DNA of 64,000 nt from PWQG01 sp040882255. Its GTDB lineage: Bacteria; Pseudomonadota; Gammaproteobacteria; Pseudomonadales; Pseudohongiellaceae. Position numbers and translations under genes: made by a program. Below the pieces are notes generated by a model. The model ran no database searches. It worked only from the letters and a program-made list of their open reading frames with translations, and was not told the DNA's origin. Below are positions 7,388 to 18,989 of this stretch, in pieces; positions within the stretch are counted from its first letter, which is position 1, and every line of letters starts with the position of its first letter. The DNA lies in NCBI GenBank assembly GCA_040882255.1, contig JBBEBP010000011.1:1-64000 (forward strand), written 5' to 3'.

Positions 7388-9388
7388 TCAGGTGACAGTC
7401 TTGCTGGAAGCAATGATCCTGCTCATGTCATGGCGGCAGGAACCGGCCTCCTCGATCAGTTTGACTTCACAGATATCGCAGCGCACGCACTCCTTGAAGT
7501 CGATCTTTTCCCGCCGGATGGCGCCGGTCGGGCAGGCCTGCTCGCACACGGCGCAGACCGTACATTGTGGTACGCGTTTTATCCGCAGTGGGCTGACCAC
7601 TGACACGACGCCCAGGGCTGCACCAAGGGGGCAGGCATAGCGGCAATAAAAACGCGGCACCACGAAACAGGCCCCCAGGATCGCTATCAGAATCACCCAC
7701 AGGATCAATGCGCCCTCCAGGAAAAACAGCGTGCCGAAGGGCTCGAAATACTGGAAGATTGCGACATTGCCGGCTACCAGTGCGACGCCGACGATCAGTG
7801 CCAGGATCAGGTACTTGAGGTATAGCGCCTTGTCATGCACGGACTGTGAGACGCGGCGCTGCCAGCGCTTCGGCGCAAAACGGGTGATGAAGTCCTGCAC
7901 GGCGCCGAAGGGACACAGCGAGGAGCAGAACACCCGCCCCCATAACAGGGTGGTGACCACGGTGAAGGCAGCAAATAATAGTAGAGGCAGGTTGCTGAGC
8001 AGGAATCCCGGACCCTGTGTGATGGTGCTGGTGATGTGGGAGACGGACAGGAAGCTGCCGTCGATAAAACCCAGGTATACTGTGGTCGCGCCCAGGGCCG
8101 CCCAGCGCAGCCGCGCGCTCTTGCGCAGGAAGGCGACCATGGCCAACGCCAGTATCAGGGTCAGGATGATGACCTTGTCCCAGGGCGTCACCCCCCACGG
8201 AGGATCGTTCAGCAGGCGGTTCACCAGGCTGTTCTCGGCGCGGAGGATGTCCTCGATTTCCTCGTCGTTGAGCACGTCCTCACCCTGTGCCAGACGCAGG
8301 CCCACCCCCTCGGGCCGGAACTCCACAGAGTACGGGTCGACGCTGCCCAGCGGCCGGTAGCTCAGGGTGAACGGGCGGGTGACGTCGATGTTTTCGGGCA
8401 GCACGATGGCACCGGCGAAATCGGCGTGGCCTTCAATCATGCCGATATCGGCATTCCCGGCCGGTACGAAGCGGTCGGCGGTGATCATCCGCGAGGGACT
8501 GTCGTCCTGGCTGAAGCGCAGCTGGTCGTAACGGAACTGGCCGGAAGCACTACCGCCGATTGCCAGCAGCACCATTTCCTCGCCGGCGAGATAGGCACTG
8601 GCGTCGCGCTCGGCCCGGGCGTAGGCCTCCTGACCGATCCAGAATTCGCCCAGTGCGGGCCGCCCCATATAGGTGAGTGAGAACACGAGATTCTGCCCGC
8701 CGGGCACCGGCATTTCCAGTTGCCGGACCATACCGTTGTCCAGCATCTCTTCCCAGCTGTACTGGCTCATTTCCTCGATGATGCGGGCGTTGCGGGCCTC
8801 CTGCACCGGGTCACTGGCGTCGTAGCCCAGATGGGCTTCCGCCACCCGGCGGGCTGCGTTGCGTGCGCCCCGGCTGATGGCGAAGACGCTGACGGTGGAC
8901 CCGGCAATACCGTCGATGTCGCGGCTGATCTGGAAATCATCGCTGATGGGTTTGCTGCGGAACTGTTCGAGCAGGTCCGGGCGGGCCAGGAAGTCTCCCT
9001 TGGTGCGGCGGTGGGCCTCCACGTAGTCCAGCAGTTTGAGTCCGGTCATGTCATGCTCGGTGTTGACGCCGACCAGTGTGTCGATCGGCCCGCTGAAGCC
9101 CCGCTCCTCTGGCGGCACATCGGCGCTCAGAAAAACGTAACCGACCAGTTCACGCTCACCGCTGGCCGGATCCAGACGGTAGCCGGGCCAGGCCGGCGGC
9201 TCTCCCTGTTTTTGCCCGAATTCGTCCGCTTCCGGCAGGACTTCATGAAGCCACTCATCCTGCACATCGGTGGAGAACGGTGTGCGCCAGGATTGCGTGG
9301 ACTGGGCCGGGACCTGCGGCGAGAGCGCGGCAGCAACGAGAACGAGCAGTGCAGTCAGAAGGGAGAGTGACGGTTTCCGTGAAGTCAT
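7388..9388 (-). CDS. NosR/NirI-like membrane flavoprotein with polyferredoxin domain
   Basis: 666 residues. A signal peptide (about 1-29) leads to a periplasmic FMN-binding domain whose flavinylation-type motif is DIDGIAGSTVSVF (about 157-169). A further periplasmic region precedes several transmembrane helices from about residue 405. Two CxxxCP motifs (Cys488/492 and Cys582/586) and a C-terminal double 4Fe-4S module follow (Cys609, 612, 615, 619 and Cys634, 637, 640, then Cys651). This is the NosR/NirI architecture: electrons pass from the quinone pool through FMN and iron-sulfur centres to a periplasmic acceptor. NosR normally accompanies nitrous oxide reductase, but no nos gene lies nearby, so the partner is unknown. 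A true NosR and a generic flavin-linked electron-transfer protein are both possible. Confidence 0.82.
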   Translation of the reverse strand: MTSRKPSLSLLTALLVLVAAALSPQVPAQSTQSWRTPFSTDVQDEWLHEVLPEADEFGQKQGEPPAWPGYRLDPASGERELVGYVFLSADVPPEERGFSGPIDTLVGVNTEHDMTGLKLLDYVEAHRRTKGDFLARPDLLEQFRSKPISDDFQISRDIDGIAGSTVSVFAISRGARNAARRVAEAHLGYDASDPVQEARNARIIEEMSQYSWEEMLDNGMVRQLEMPVPGGQNLVFSLTYMGRPALGEFWIGQEAYARAERDASAYLAGEEMVLLAIGGSASGQFRYDQLRFSQDDSPSRMITADRFVPAGNADIGMIEGHADFAGAIVLPENIDVTRPFTLSYRPLGSVDPYSVEFRPEGVGLRLAQGEDVLNDEEIEDILRAENSLVNRLLNDPPWGVTPWDKVIILTLILALAMVAFLRKSARLRWAALGATTVYLGFIDGSFLSVSHITSTITQGPGFLLSNLPLLLFAAFTVVTTLLWGRVFCSSLCPFGAVQDFITRFAPKRWQRRVSQSVHDKALYLKYLILALIVGVALVAGNVAIFQYFEPFGTLFFLEGALILWVILIAILGACFVVPRFYCRYACPLGAALGVVSVVSPLRIKRVPQCTVCAVCEQACPTGAIRREKIDFKECVRCDICEVKLIEEAGSCRHDMSRIIASSKTVT

Positions 9389-9579
9389 GACGTCTGAAGT
9401 GCCTGTATTGCCGGATATTTCACAAGCCCGGCACTATACACCAATGGCAGGGCAAGTGGAGGGGGGAGGGTGTGACAAGGTGTCGCAGCCGGGCGGGCCG
9501 CTGGTGGCGGTCACGATGGGACTCCGGTAGCATGGACGCCTGTGCATCACCCTCCCGAACAAGGAACTGGCACCACAGC

Positions 9580-10443
9580 ATGGTCCGCATCGAACTACAG
9601 ATTGATCTGAAGTACCACATTGACCCGCCCGGTGCCGATTTCATATTCAATATCCACGCGGCACGCACAGAGCAGCAATCGGTGAGCAATGAGCAGCTGG
9701 TACTGAGCCAGCCGGTCACGCCGCGCGTCAGTACCGACCCGCATACCAACAGCCGCCTGATGTCGGTGCATGCCCTGCCGGGTGAGCTCACAGTGGCCTA
9801 CTCGGCCACTGTCGACCTGCATCACCACTTCGCCGACCCTGCGGATCTTGCGGAAGTGGCGATCGACCGGTTGCCGCCCGAGGTACTGACCTACCTCTAC
9901 CCCAGCCGTTACTGTCAGTCGGATCGGTTGGGGCAGTTCGCCGAGCAGGAGTTCGGGCATCTGGAGCGTGGTTACAATCGGGTTCAGCACATTGTCCAAT
10001 GGGTGCAGCGGCACATTACTTTCGCGGCCAATACATCCGATTCCAGCACTTCTGCGCTTGACACACTGATCGACCGCGTCGGCGTGTGCCGCGATTTTTC
10101 ACACCTGATGATTGCGCTGTGCCGCGCCCTCAACATTCCCGCACGGGTGGCCGCCGGCACCAACTATGGTACCGACCCGGCCCTGAGCCCTCCGGATTTC
10201 CACGCCTATGTGGAAGTGTTCCTGGGCGGACGGTGGTATATTTTCGATCCGTCCGGCACCACCATTCCTATGGCCCACGTGCGCCTGGGAACCGGCCGCG
10301 ATGCGGCGGACGTCGCGTTTGCCACCATGTTCGGCGGTGTCACCACAGCGGCGCCAGGAGTCGTGGCCACTGCTGTCGTCGATGAGCGGAACGGCCTGAT
10401 CGCCCCGCACCATTGCCGTGAGGCCTTGTCGACCGACAGGTAG
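9580..10443 (+). CDS. Transglutaminase-like (papain-fold) protein
   Basis: 287 residues from the ATG at 9580 (sequence VRIELQIDLKYHIDPPGADF). The N-terminal part is the beta-rich domain found ahead of bacterial transglutaminase cores. The core carries a full Cys/His/Asp triad: GVCRDFSHL (Cys170), DFHAYVEV (His208) and YIFDPSG (Asp223). This arrangement matches family members often annotated as transglutaminase-like cysteine peptidases. No signal peptide is seen, so it is probably cytoplasmic. AAGGA lies about 14 bases upstream, a somewhat long spacing. It converges with the GGDEF gene, ending 2 bases before that gene's stop codon. The substrate is unknown. Confidence 0.83.
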   Translation: MVRIELQIDLKYHIDPPGADFIFNIHAARTEQQSVSNEQLVLSQPVTPRVSTDPHTNSRLMSVHALPGELTVAYSATVDLHHHFADPADLAEVAIDRLPPEVLTYLYPSRYCQSDRLGQFAEQEFGHLERGYNRVQHIVQWVQRHITFAANTSDSSTSALDTLIDRVGVCRDFSHLMIALCRALNIPARVAAGTNYGTDPALSPPDFHAYVEVFLGGRWYIFDPSGTTIPMAHVRLGTGRDAADVAFATMFGGVTTAAPGVVATAVVDERNGLIAPHHCREALSTDR

Positions 10444-10445
10444 GA

Positions 10446-11714
10446 TCACACTTCCACTCGATTTCTTCCACGATCTTTTGCCCGGTAGAGAGCCTCGTCG
10501 ACCCGTTGTGTCAGCGACTCGGTATGTTCCTGAGGAGCCAGCTCCGCCACGCCGAAACTGGCGCTGACTGACCCGACTCTGTCGAACGCATGTTGCTCGA
10601 TGCTGCGCCGCAGTTTCTCTGCCACCTCCCTGGCTCCTTCCAGCCCGGTCTGTGGCAGCAACACCATGAATTCCTCTCCGCCCCAGCGTCCGTGGAGGTC
10701 GATACCGGCGCGGATGTTGTCGTTGACCAGGGTACAGACCATCCGCAGGATGTCGTCACCGGTCGCATGACCGAACTGATCGTTGACGTGTTTGAAATGA
10801 TCCAGGTCGTACATGATCAGTGACAGTGGCGTACCGTAGCGGGTGGCTCGAGCGGTTTCCTGTTCCAGCAGGCGGCTGAACTCCTGCCGGTTGGTGATGC
10901 CGGTGAGACCATCCGTGGTGGCCAGCTTGTGCGCGTGCTCTTCGGCCTGTTTGCTTTCGCTGATATCCAGCAGCACGCCTGTCCACAGGATGGAGCCATC
11001 CGCCTCCTTTTCAGGCACCGACCGGCTTTCGATCCAGCGGATCGATCCGTCCGTGTGCCGGATACGGAACTCGGCGCGGAGGCGGGACAGGGTTGCCGCC
11101 GACTTCTGTGTCGCGGCCTCGACTGTATCAGCGTCCTCGGGAAGGACACGGGACATGACCGGTTCCGCGTCAGTGTCCGATCCGTATAACTCCTCGAATG
11201 TCAGGCCACCGAGTTCGAGTATGCCTTCGCTGAAATAGGGGAAGCTCCGCGTACCATCCGCTGCCATGCGATACTGGTACAGCGCCCCGGGAATCTGTGA
11301 GGCGATATTGCGGAGCCGCTCCTCGCTCTGACGGAGCCGGGTCTCCGTTTCCTTGCGCGCGGTGATGTCCCTGACAATGCAGAAGATCAGCTTTTCGCCT
11401 CAATACAGGGCGCCGCTGTTGGTGAGTTCCACGTCAATCGTGTCGCCGTCCTTGCGGCGTTGCCGGGTTTCTATGTGCGCCCCGGCCCTGTCGACGGCGC
11501 GAAGCATCTCCCGCAGCTCTTCCGGGGTGAAATTGAGATCCCAGTCCCAGACGTGGAGTGCCGTCATCTCCTCCGGGGAATAGCCAAGCATCTCCGCATA
11601 CTGCGGGTTGGCCCGGTAGACGCTGCCGTCCAGCCGGAGTACCACCATGCCATCTCCGGATGCATCAAACAGGGCTTTCCAGAGTATGACTTCATCGTCG
11701 GTCAGTGCCGTCAT
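10446..11714 (-). pseudogene. PAS-PAS-GGDEF diguanylate cyclase interrupted by an in-frame TGA
   Basis: One continuous frame of 423 codons with a single stop: codon 105 is TGA (11402-11400). Before it lies a PAS domain (ILWKALFDASGDGMVVLR to ELTNSGALY). After it the same PAS domain continues without loss (GEKLIFCIVRDITARK), followed by a second PAS/PAC (RFRIRHTDG-like region) and a GGDEF domain with intact GRWGGEEF and FKHVNDQFGHATGDD. The inhibitory RxxD site is absent (the equivalent residues are AGID). A CGA-to-TGA or TGG-to-TGA change would explain the break. The downstream part could still start at ATG 11267 as a PAS-GGDEF protein of 273 residues. The TGA may be a real nonsense mutation, a sequencing error or suppressed. 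The intact gene would make cyclic di-GMP from two GTP. Confidence 0.8.
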
Positions 11715-11756
11715 TCCAGGTTCCGCAGTCGGATTTGAAGCCGAGATGTGGCGCAG

Positions 11757-13187
11757 TCACAGACTGCCGGCCCACTCGATCATCGGTGAGGGATATACCC
11801 CCAATAGTATGATCAGTGCGGCGAGCACAATCAATGCCGCGACACCGCCATGGCTGCTGCGCTCCCGGACTCCGTGTTCGGCACCCCGACTTTCTTCGCC
11901 GGGCAGGTACAGCGCCACCAGGACCCGCAGGTAGTAGTACAGGCCGATGGCACTGCCCAACACGATGCCGCCGGCCAGCCACCAGCTCCCGGCCTCCACG
12001 GTCAGCGCGATGACATAGAACTTGCCAATGAAACCGGCCGTGGGTGGTATTCCCGCCAGCGACAGCAGACCCAGGGTAAGCACCCCGGCCAGCCACGGAC
12101 GGCGCCAGAACAGTCCCCGGTAATCGGCCAGGTCAGCGCTGTCCTCTCCACTGCAGGGACTGGCCAGGACCGTGACCACCCCGAATACGGCCAGCGTGGT
12201 CACGATGTAGGTGAGCAGATAGACGCCGGTAGTTTCCGTGGCCAGTTCGCTGGCGACGACCAGTGCCACCAGCAGATAACCAAAGTGGGCAATGGAGGAG
12301 AAGCCCAGCAGGCGTTTGAGGTTGTTCTGGAACAGCGCCAGCAGGTTGCCGGCCAGCATGCTGAGCAGGGCCAATGCGGCCAGCACCGGTTGCAGCCAGT
12401 CGCCGTGGAACAGCGGTGCAGCCATCACCAGCCGTAGCAGTACCACGAACACCGCCAGCTTGCTGACCGTGGCCAGGAACACGGCCGTGGGAGCGGGGCT
12501 GCCCTGATAGACATCCGGCGTCCACAGGTGGAAGGGGACCAGCGACAGCTTGAAGCCCAGGCCGATGATCATCAGCGCGGCGCCAGCCAACACCCAGGCA
12601 TCCCGGTTGCCGGCCAGTGCCGTGGCCAATGCGGCCAGCTCCAGTTCGCCCGTGCGTGCATAGAGCAACGCCATGCCGAACAGCAGGAAGGCCGTGGCGG
12701 CGGCCGACAACACCAGGTACTTGATGCCGGCTTCCAGGGAAACGGACTCCCGGAATCGATAAGCCACCATGCCGTATAGCGGCATCGACAGCAGCTCCAC
12801 ACCCAGAAACAGCGTCGCCAGGTGGCGTGCGCTGACCAGTGTCATTGCGCCGCCCACCGCACAGAGAAGCAGCAGGTAGAACTCTTCCCGCGCACCCTCG
12901 TGTCCTTCCAGATAAGGGTAGGCCAGCAGGGTGATGACCAGCGTGGAGGCGAGTATCAGTGCGGTGGAGAATCGGCCCGGGCCGTCCACTACCAGTAGCG
13001 GTGTCTCTACGTCGCCCATGCCCGTAACCAGGACCATGGCCAGCAGCGCGAGGATCACTCCCATTCCCGTGGTCAGCGCAGTGGCCGCGTGATGCCGGCG
13101 CCAGGCGATGCCCAGCATCACGGTGACGGCGGCAGCGCCGATCAGGATCAGCGGTGTCAGTGCGACAAGGTGTTCCAGTGTCAGCAT
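11757..13187 (-). CDS. nuoN: NADH-quinone oxidoreductase subunit N
   Basis: 476 residues from the ATG at 13187, which overlaps the nuoM stop as TGATG with GGAGG 8 bases upstream. A GTG one codon earlier is possible. This is an antiporter-like (Mrp-type) membrane subunit with about 14 helices and one of the three proton-pumping subunits of complex I. Conserved features include the transmembrane lysine region LVPFHLWTPDVYQGSPAP and LLGFSSIAHFGYLLVAL. It is the last gene of the nuo operon; no obvious terminator follows. Confidence 0.95.
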   Translation of the reverse strand: MLTLEHLVALTPLILIGAAAVTVMLGIAWRRHHAATALTTGMGVILALLAMVLVTGMGDVETPLLVVDGPGRFSTALILASTLVITLLAYPYLEGHEGAREEFYLLLLCAVGGAMTLVSARHLATLFLGVELLSMPLYGMVAYRFRESVSLEAGIKYLVLSAAATAFLLFGMALLYARTGELELAALATALAGNRDAWVLAGAALMIIGLGFKLSLVPFHLWTPDVYQGSPAPTAVFLATVSKLAVFVVLLRLVMAAPLFHGDWLQPVLAALALLSMLAGNLLALFQNNLKRLLGFSSIAHFGYLLVALVVASELATETTGVYLLTYIVTTLAVFGVVTVLASPCSGEDSADLADYRGLFWRRPWLAGVLTLGLLSLAGIPPTAGFIGKFYVIALTVEAGSWWLAGGIVLGSAIGLYYYLRVLVALYLPGEESRGAEHGVRERSSHGGVAALIVLAALIILLGVYPSPMIEWAGSL

Positions 13188-14673
13188 CACTCAGCCTCCG
13201 CGGTGAACAACAGTTCGAGCCGGTCGACCAGCGGTGCGGTGGTATCCAGCAGCGGTTGCGGGTAAAGCCCGAACAGAATGACCAACGCCAGCAGCGCCAG
13301 CAGGCTGGCGTACTCGCGGCGGTCGGGACCGGCCAGTGGATTCTCGCTCTGTACCGGACCGTAGTTGACGCGTTGCATCAGCAGCAGGGAGTAGATCGCG
13401 GCCAGTACCAGCCCGGTACAGGCGATGACGACCACGACCGGTGACACCGGGAAGCTGCCGAACAGTACCATGAACTCACCCACGAAATTGGCCGTGCCGG
13501 GCATGCCCAGGGAGGCGGCCACGAAGGCCAGGAAGAATACCGGCAGCACCGGCAGGCGGCTCCATAGTCCGCCCATGTCGCGCATGTCCAGGGAGTGCAC
13601 CCGCTCGCGCACCTGACCGCTGAGCATGAACAGTGCGGCCGAGGAGAAGGCATGTGCCACCATCACCACGATCGCACCCTGTAGCGCCAGGGCGGTGCCG
13701 GCATAGAGGGCGATCAGCACGAATCCCATGTGGGAAATGCTGGTGTAGGCGATCAGGCGTTTCATGTCGTGCTGTCCGCAGGCCAGTATGGCGCCATAGA
13801 TGATGCCGGCCAGACCCAGTGCCATGGCCACTGGCGCGAAGGTCAAGGATGCCTCGGGGAACAGCGGCAGCGCGAAGCGCAGCAGGCCATAGGCCGCCGT
13901 CTTGAGCAGAATGCCGGCCAGCAGCACACTGCCGGCGGTGGGTGCCTGGGCATGGGCATCGGGCAGCCAGCCGTGCAATGGCGGCACCGGCAGCTTGACC
14001 GCGAAGGCGATGAAGAAACCCAGCATCAGCGGCATGCGCAGCGCTTCCGGTACATCAGCGTTGAGCAGCACTTCGTAGTTAAATGAGTACTCGCCGCTGC
14101 CGGCCTGGTGGACGAATACCAGTGTCAGTATCGCGACCAGCATCAGCAGGCCGCTGGCCTGTGTGTAGATGAAAAAACGCGTGGCGGCGCGTATCGGTGT
14201 CTTGCCCTCGGCGCCGGCGTGCCCCCACAGGGCCACCAGGAAATACATGGGCACCAGCATCAGTTCCCAGAACAGGAAGAACAGGAACAGGTCCAGCGCC
14301 AGGAACACGCCCACGACGCCGCCCAGTACCCACATGAGGTTGAAGTGGAAAAAGCCGACGCGTTCGGTCACATCGGTCCATGAACACAGTACAGCCAGCA
14401 TGCCGAGCAGGGCGGTCAGTGTGACCAGCACCACGGACAGGCCATCCAGTGCCAGATGCACTTCTATTCCGAAGCGCGGAATCCATGCGCTGCGCCACTC
14501 CATCAGCCAGCGGCCTTCGCCGATGTCGCCGGTCCACCACAGTACCAGGCTGATCAGGAACAGGGCCGTCATGGTGGTCAGCGCGATCCAGCGCGGCGCC
14601 TGCACACTCCAGTCGCGTGCCAGCCAGCACAATATACCGGCAATGAAGGGTAGTGCTATGAGCCAGACCAGGG

Positions 14674-14677
<4 letters not shown>
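13187..14677 (-). CDS. nuoM: NADH-quinone oxidoreductase subunit M
   Basis: 496 residues, a normal length. Mrp-antiporter-like proton-pumping subunit of the complex I membrane arm. Diagnostic stretches are LFFLFWELMLVPMYFLVALW, LPVPPLHGWLPDAHAQAPTA and MKRLIAYTSISHMGFVLIAL. The start ATG overlaps the nuoL stop by four bases (ATGA), which suggests translational coupling. Confidence 0.96.
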
Positions 14678-16565
<1,888 letters not shown>

Positions 16566-16569
<4 letters not shown>

Positions 16570-16874
16570 CCCTGCATCCTGTTTACGGCATCCAGATCAA
16601 GACTGCGGTAGCGGTGGTGCAGCTGGATCATCAGCGCCAGGCCTACCGCAGCTTCGGCGGCGGCCAGCGTGATCACCAGCAGGAACATGGCCTGTCCTTC
16701 CGGCTGGCCCCAGGCGGTGGCTCCGACAATGAAGGCCAGTGCGGCGGCGTTCAGCATCACTTCCAGACTCATCAGCACGAAAAGCATGTTGCGCCGGATC
16801 ATCAGTCCCGCCAGACCCAGCGCGAACAGAATGGCGGCCAATATCAGGCCGTGTTCGACGGGTACGCCGTTCAT
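16566..16874 (-). CDS. nuoK: NADH-quinone oxidoreductase subunit K
   Basis: 102 residues, the usual size. Three transmembrane helices carrying the conserved glutamates of the proton channel: [15 protein letters not shown] and [14 protein letters not shown]. It overlaps nuoJ upstream and nuoL downstream by four bases each. Confidence 0.96.
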
Positions 16875-17401
16875 GTTCCGCCTCCTTCGTCGCTGCCACT
16901 TTCCAGGGTCCGTTCCAGTCGTCCCACATGGGAGGCCGTGACCAGTGCGGCGAGCAACAGGAAGGCTGCCAGCTCCACGGCCATCAGCCAGGGCCCGAAC
17001 AGCGTGCTGCCCACGGCTGCGGCGGTCAGCAGTTCACCCTGGATGACCTCGCCGGCGTCACCGCGCAGCACGGTGGTCAACAGGGCCAGCAACAGCAGGG
17101 CGGCCAGCAGGGACGGGCCGGCCCAGATACGCGGCTGCAGCCAGATCCGCTCCTGTTCCGAGGCCTCGCCGCCCAGTTGCAGCATCATGATCACAAAGAC
17201 AAACAGCACCATGATAGCGCCGGCATAGACGATGATCTCCAGCGCGCCGGCGAAAGGCGCGCCCAGCGCGAAGAACACCATGGCCACGGCCAGCAGCGAG
17301 ACGATCAGGTACAGCACGGCATGCACCGGGCTGAAGCTGGTCACTACCCGGATGGTCGCCAGTACAGCGATCAGGGCGCTGACGTAGAAGGCGATTTCCA
17401 T
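16871..17401 (-). CDS. nuoJ: NADH-quinone oxidoreductase subunit J
   Basis: 176 residues. Membrane subunit with five helices. The third has the family pattern [17 protein letters not shown], which contains the pi-bulge helix implicated in coupling electron transfer to proton pumping. A 51-base gap separates it from nuoI, one of the longest internal gaps in this operon. Confidence 0.95.
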   Translation of the reverse strand: MEIAFYVSALIAVLATIRVVTSFSPVHAVLYLIVSLLAVAMVFFALGAPFAGALEIIVYAGAIMVLFVFVIMMLQLGGEASEQERIWLQPRIWAGPSLLAALLLLALLTTVLRGDAGEVIQGELLTAAAVGSTLFGPWLMAVELAAFLLLAALVTASHVGRLERTLESGSDEGGGT

Positions 17402-17452
17402 AAGCGAATTCCCGTTTGTTGTTGCTGTTGTCTTTTGTTGCGCTACGCCCGG

Positions 17453-17992
17453 TCAGGGCAGCAGCGTACGCACATCCTTCGGTTCGTCCTCGTTCAGGGC
17501 CCGGCCCTTGTCCTTGCCCCCTATGGCCATGCCGGCCACCTTGTAGAAATGGTAGTCATGGTCCTTGCCGGGTCCGTCGATCAGCAGGTCCTCCTTCTCG
17601 TAGACCAGCTGCTGGCGATCGTACTCCGCCATCTCGAAATCGGGGGTGAGTTGGATCGCCGAGGTCGGACAGGCTTCCTCGCACATGCCGCAGAAAATGC
17701 AGCGCGAGAAATTAATCCGGAAAAACTCCGGATACCAGCGCCCGTCGTCCTTCTCCCCCTTCTGCAGGGCGATGCAATCGACCGGGCAGGCTACCGCGCA
17801 CAGATTGCAGGCAACACAGCGCTCCTCGCCGTCCGGGTCCCGTGTGAGTACGATGCGGCCCCGGTAGCGCGGCGGCAGGTAGACCGGCTCCTCCGGATAG
17901 TTCACGGTCTCGCGCTTGCGAAAACCATGCATGAACACGATGCCCATGGTCCGTAGCTGGGTCCAGGTGCCTTTCAATAGTGATGTCAGCAT
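17453..17992 (-). CDS. nuoI: NADH-quinone oxidoreductase subunit I (2 x [4Fe-4S])
   Basis: 179 residues. Peripheral-arm ferredoxin-like subunit with two cluster motifs: [15 protein letters not shown] and [15 protein letters not shown], the ligands of N6a and N6b. The amphipathic N-terminus ([20 protein letters not shown]) docks on the membrane arm. It lies 13 bases after nuoH. Confidence 0.96.
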   Translation of the reverse strand: MLTSLLKGTWTQLRTMGIVFMHGFRKRETVNYPEEPVYLPPRYRGRIVLTRDPDGEERCVACNLCAVACPVDCIALQKGEKDDGRWYPEFFRINFSRCIFCGMCEEACPTSAIQLTPDFEMAEYDRQQLVYEKEDLLIDGPGKDHDYHFYKVAGMAIGGKDKGRALNEDEPKDVRTLLP

Positions 17993-18005
17993 ACGCGTTC
18001 TCCTC

Positions 18006-18989
18006 TCAGCCTTGCGGGGCGGCCAGTAACAGAATGGCGCCGGTCGCCAGGAGATTGATCAATGTCAGCGGGAGACAGATTTTCCATCCAAACGTCATGA
18101 CGCGGTCATAGCGGGGTCGCGGCAGCGAGGCCCGCAGTAGCACGAACAGCATCAGAAACGCTCCGGTCTTCAGCGCAAACCAGACCACGGGTGGCAGCAG
18201 CGGCCCATGCCAGCCGCCGAAGAACAGGGTCACGATCAACGCGGAGACCAGCACCATACCGACGTACTCGCCGATGAAGAACATGCCGAATTTCATGCTG
18301 GAATATTCGATATGGTAGCCGTCGGCCAGTTCCTGTTCGGCCTCCGGCTGATCGAAGGGGTGGCGGTGGGTCACCGCGATCCCGGCAATCAGGAAGGTAC
18401 AGAAGCCCAGGAACTGGGGAATCACGTACCACAGTCCTTCCTGACCGGCGACGATGTCGCGCATGTTGAACGAACCGGCCATGGCCACCACGCCCATCAG
18501 TGACAGGCCCATGAACACTTCATAGGACAGGGTCTGGGCGGAGGCGCGCAGCGCGCCGAACAGGGCGTACTTGTTGGCGCTGGCCCAGCCGCCGAACAGC
18601 ACGGCGTAGACGTTGATGCCGGCCATGGCCAGGAAGAACAACAGGCCGATGTGCATGTCCGCCACGCCCCAGCCAGGTGTGACGGGAATGACGAGGAAGG
18701 AAAGCAGCAGCGAGGTCATGGCGATGATGGGCGCCAGGACGAACAGCAGACGGTCGGAGAAGGGCGGCGTCCAGTCCTCCTTGAAGAAAATCTTGATCAT
18801 GTCCGCAATCAGTTGCAGGCTGCCGAAGGGACCAACGCGGTTGGGGCCGTAGCGATCCTGCCACAGGCCCAGCAGGCGGCGCTCGACCACGGTCATGGCC
18901 GCGCCCAGCAGCACGACCACCAGCAGGATCACCAGGGCCTGGAACATTGCCCACAGGATGGCGCCGAGCTCCGGGGACAGCCAGCTCAT
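18006..18989 (-). CDS. nuoH: NADH-quinone oxidoreductase subunit H
   Basis: 327 residues. Membrane subunit that forms the quinone chamber and links the two arms. Signatures are [29 protein letters not shown] and [20 protein letters not shown] with its acidic funnel residues. The ATG overlaps the nuoG stop by four bases. Confidence 0.96.
   Translation of the reverse strand: MSWLSPELGAILWAMFQALVILLVVVLLGAAMTVVERRLLGLWQDRYGPNRVGPFGSLQLIADMIKIFFKEDWTPPFSDRLLFVLAPIIAMTSLLLSFLVIPVTPGWGVADMHIGLLFFLAMAGINVYAVLFGGWASANKYALFGALRASAQTLSYEVFMGLSLMGVVAMAGSFNMRDIVAGQEGLWYVIPQFLGFCTFLIAGIAVTHRHPFDQPEAEQELADGYHIEYSSMKFGMFFIGEYVGMVLVSALIVTLFFGGWHGPLLPPVVWFALKTGAFLMLFVLLRASLPRPRYDRVMTFGWKICLPLTLINLLATGAILLLAAPQG

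Noticed and set aside
11400..11402. Selenocysteine at the TGA in the GGDEF gene
   Set aside because: No selenoprotein family has Sec in a PAS domain and no SECIS-like hairpin stands out just after the codon.
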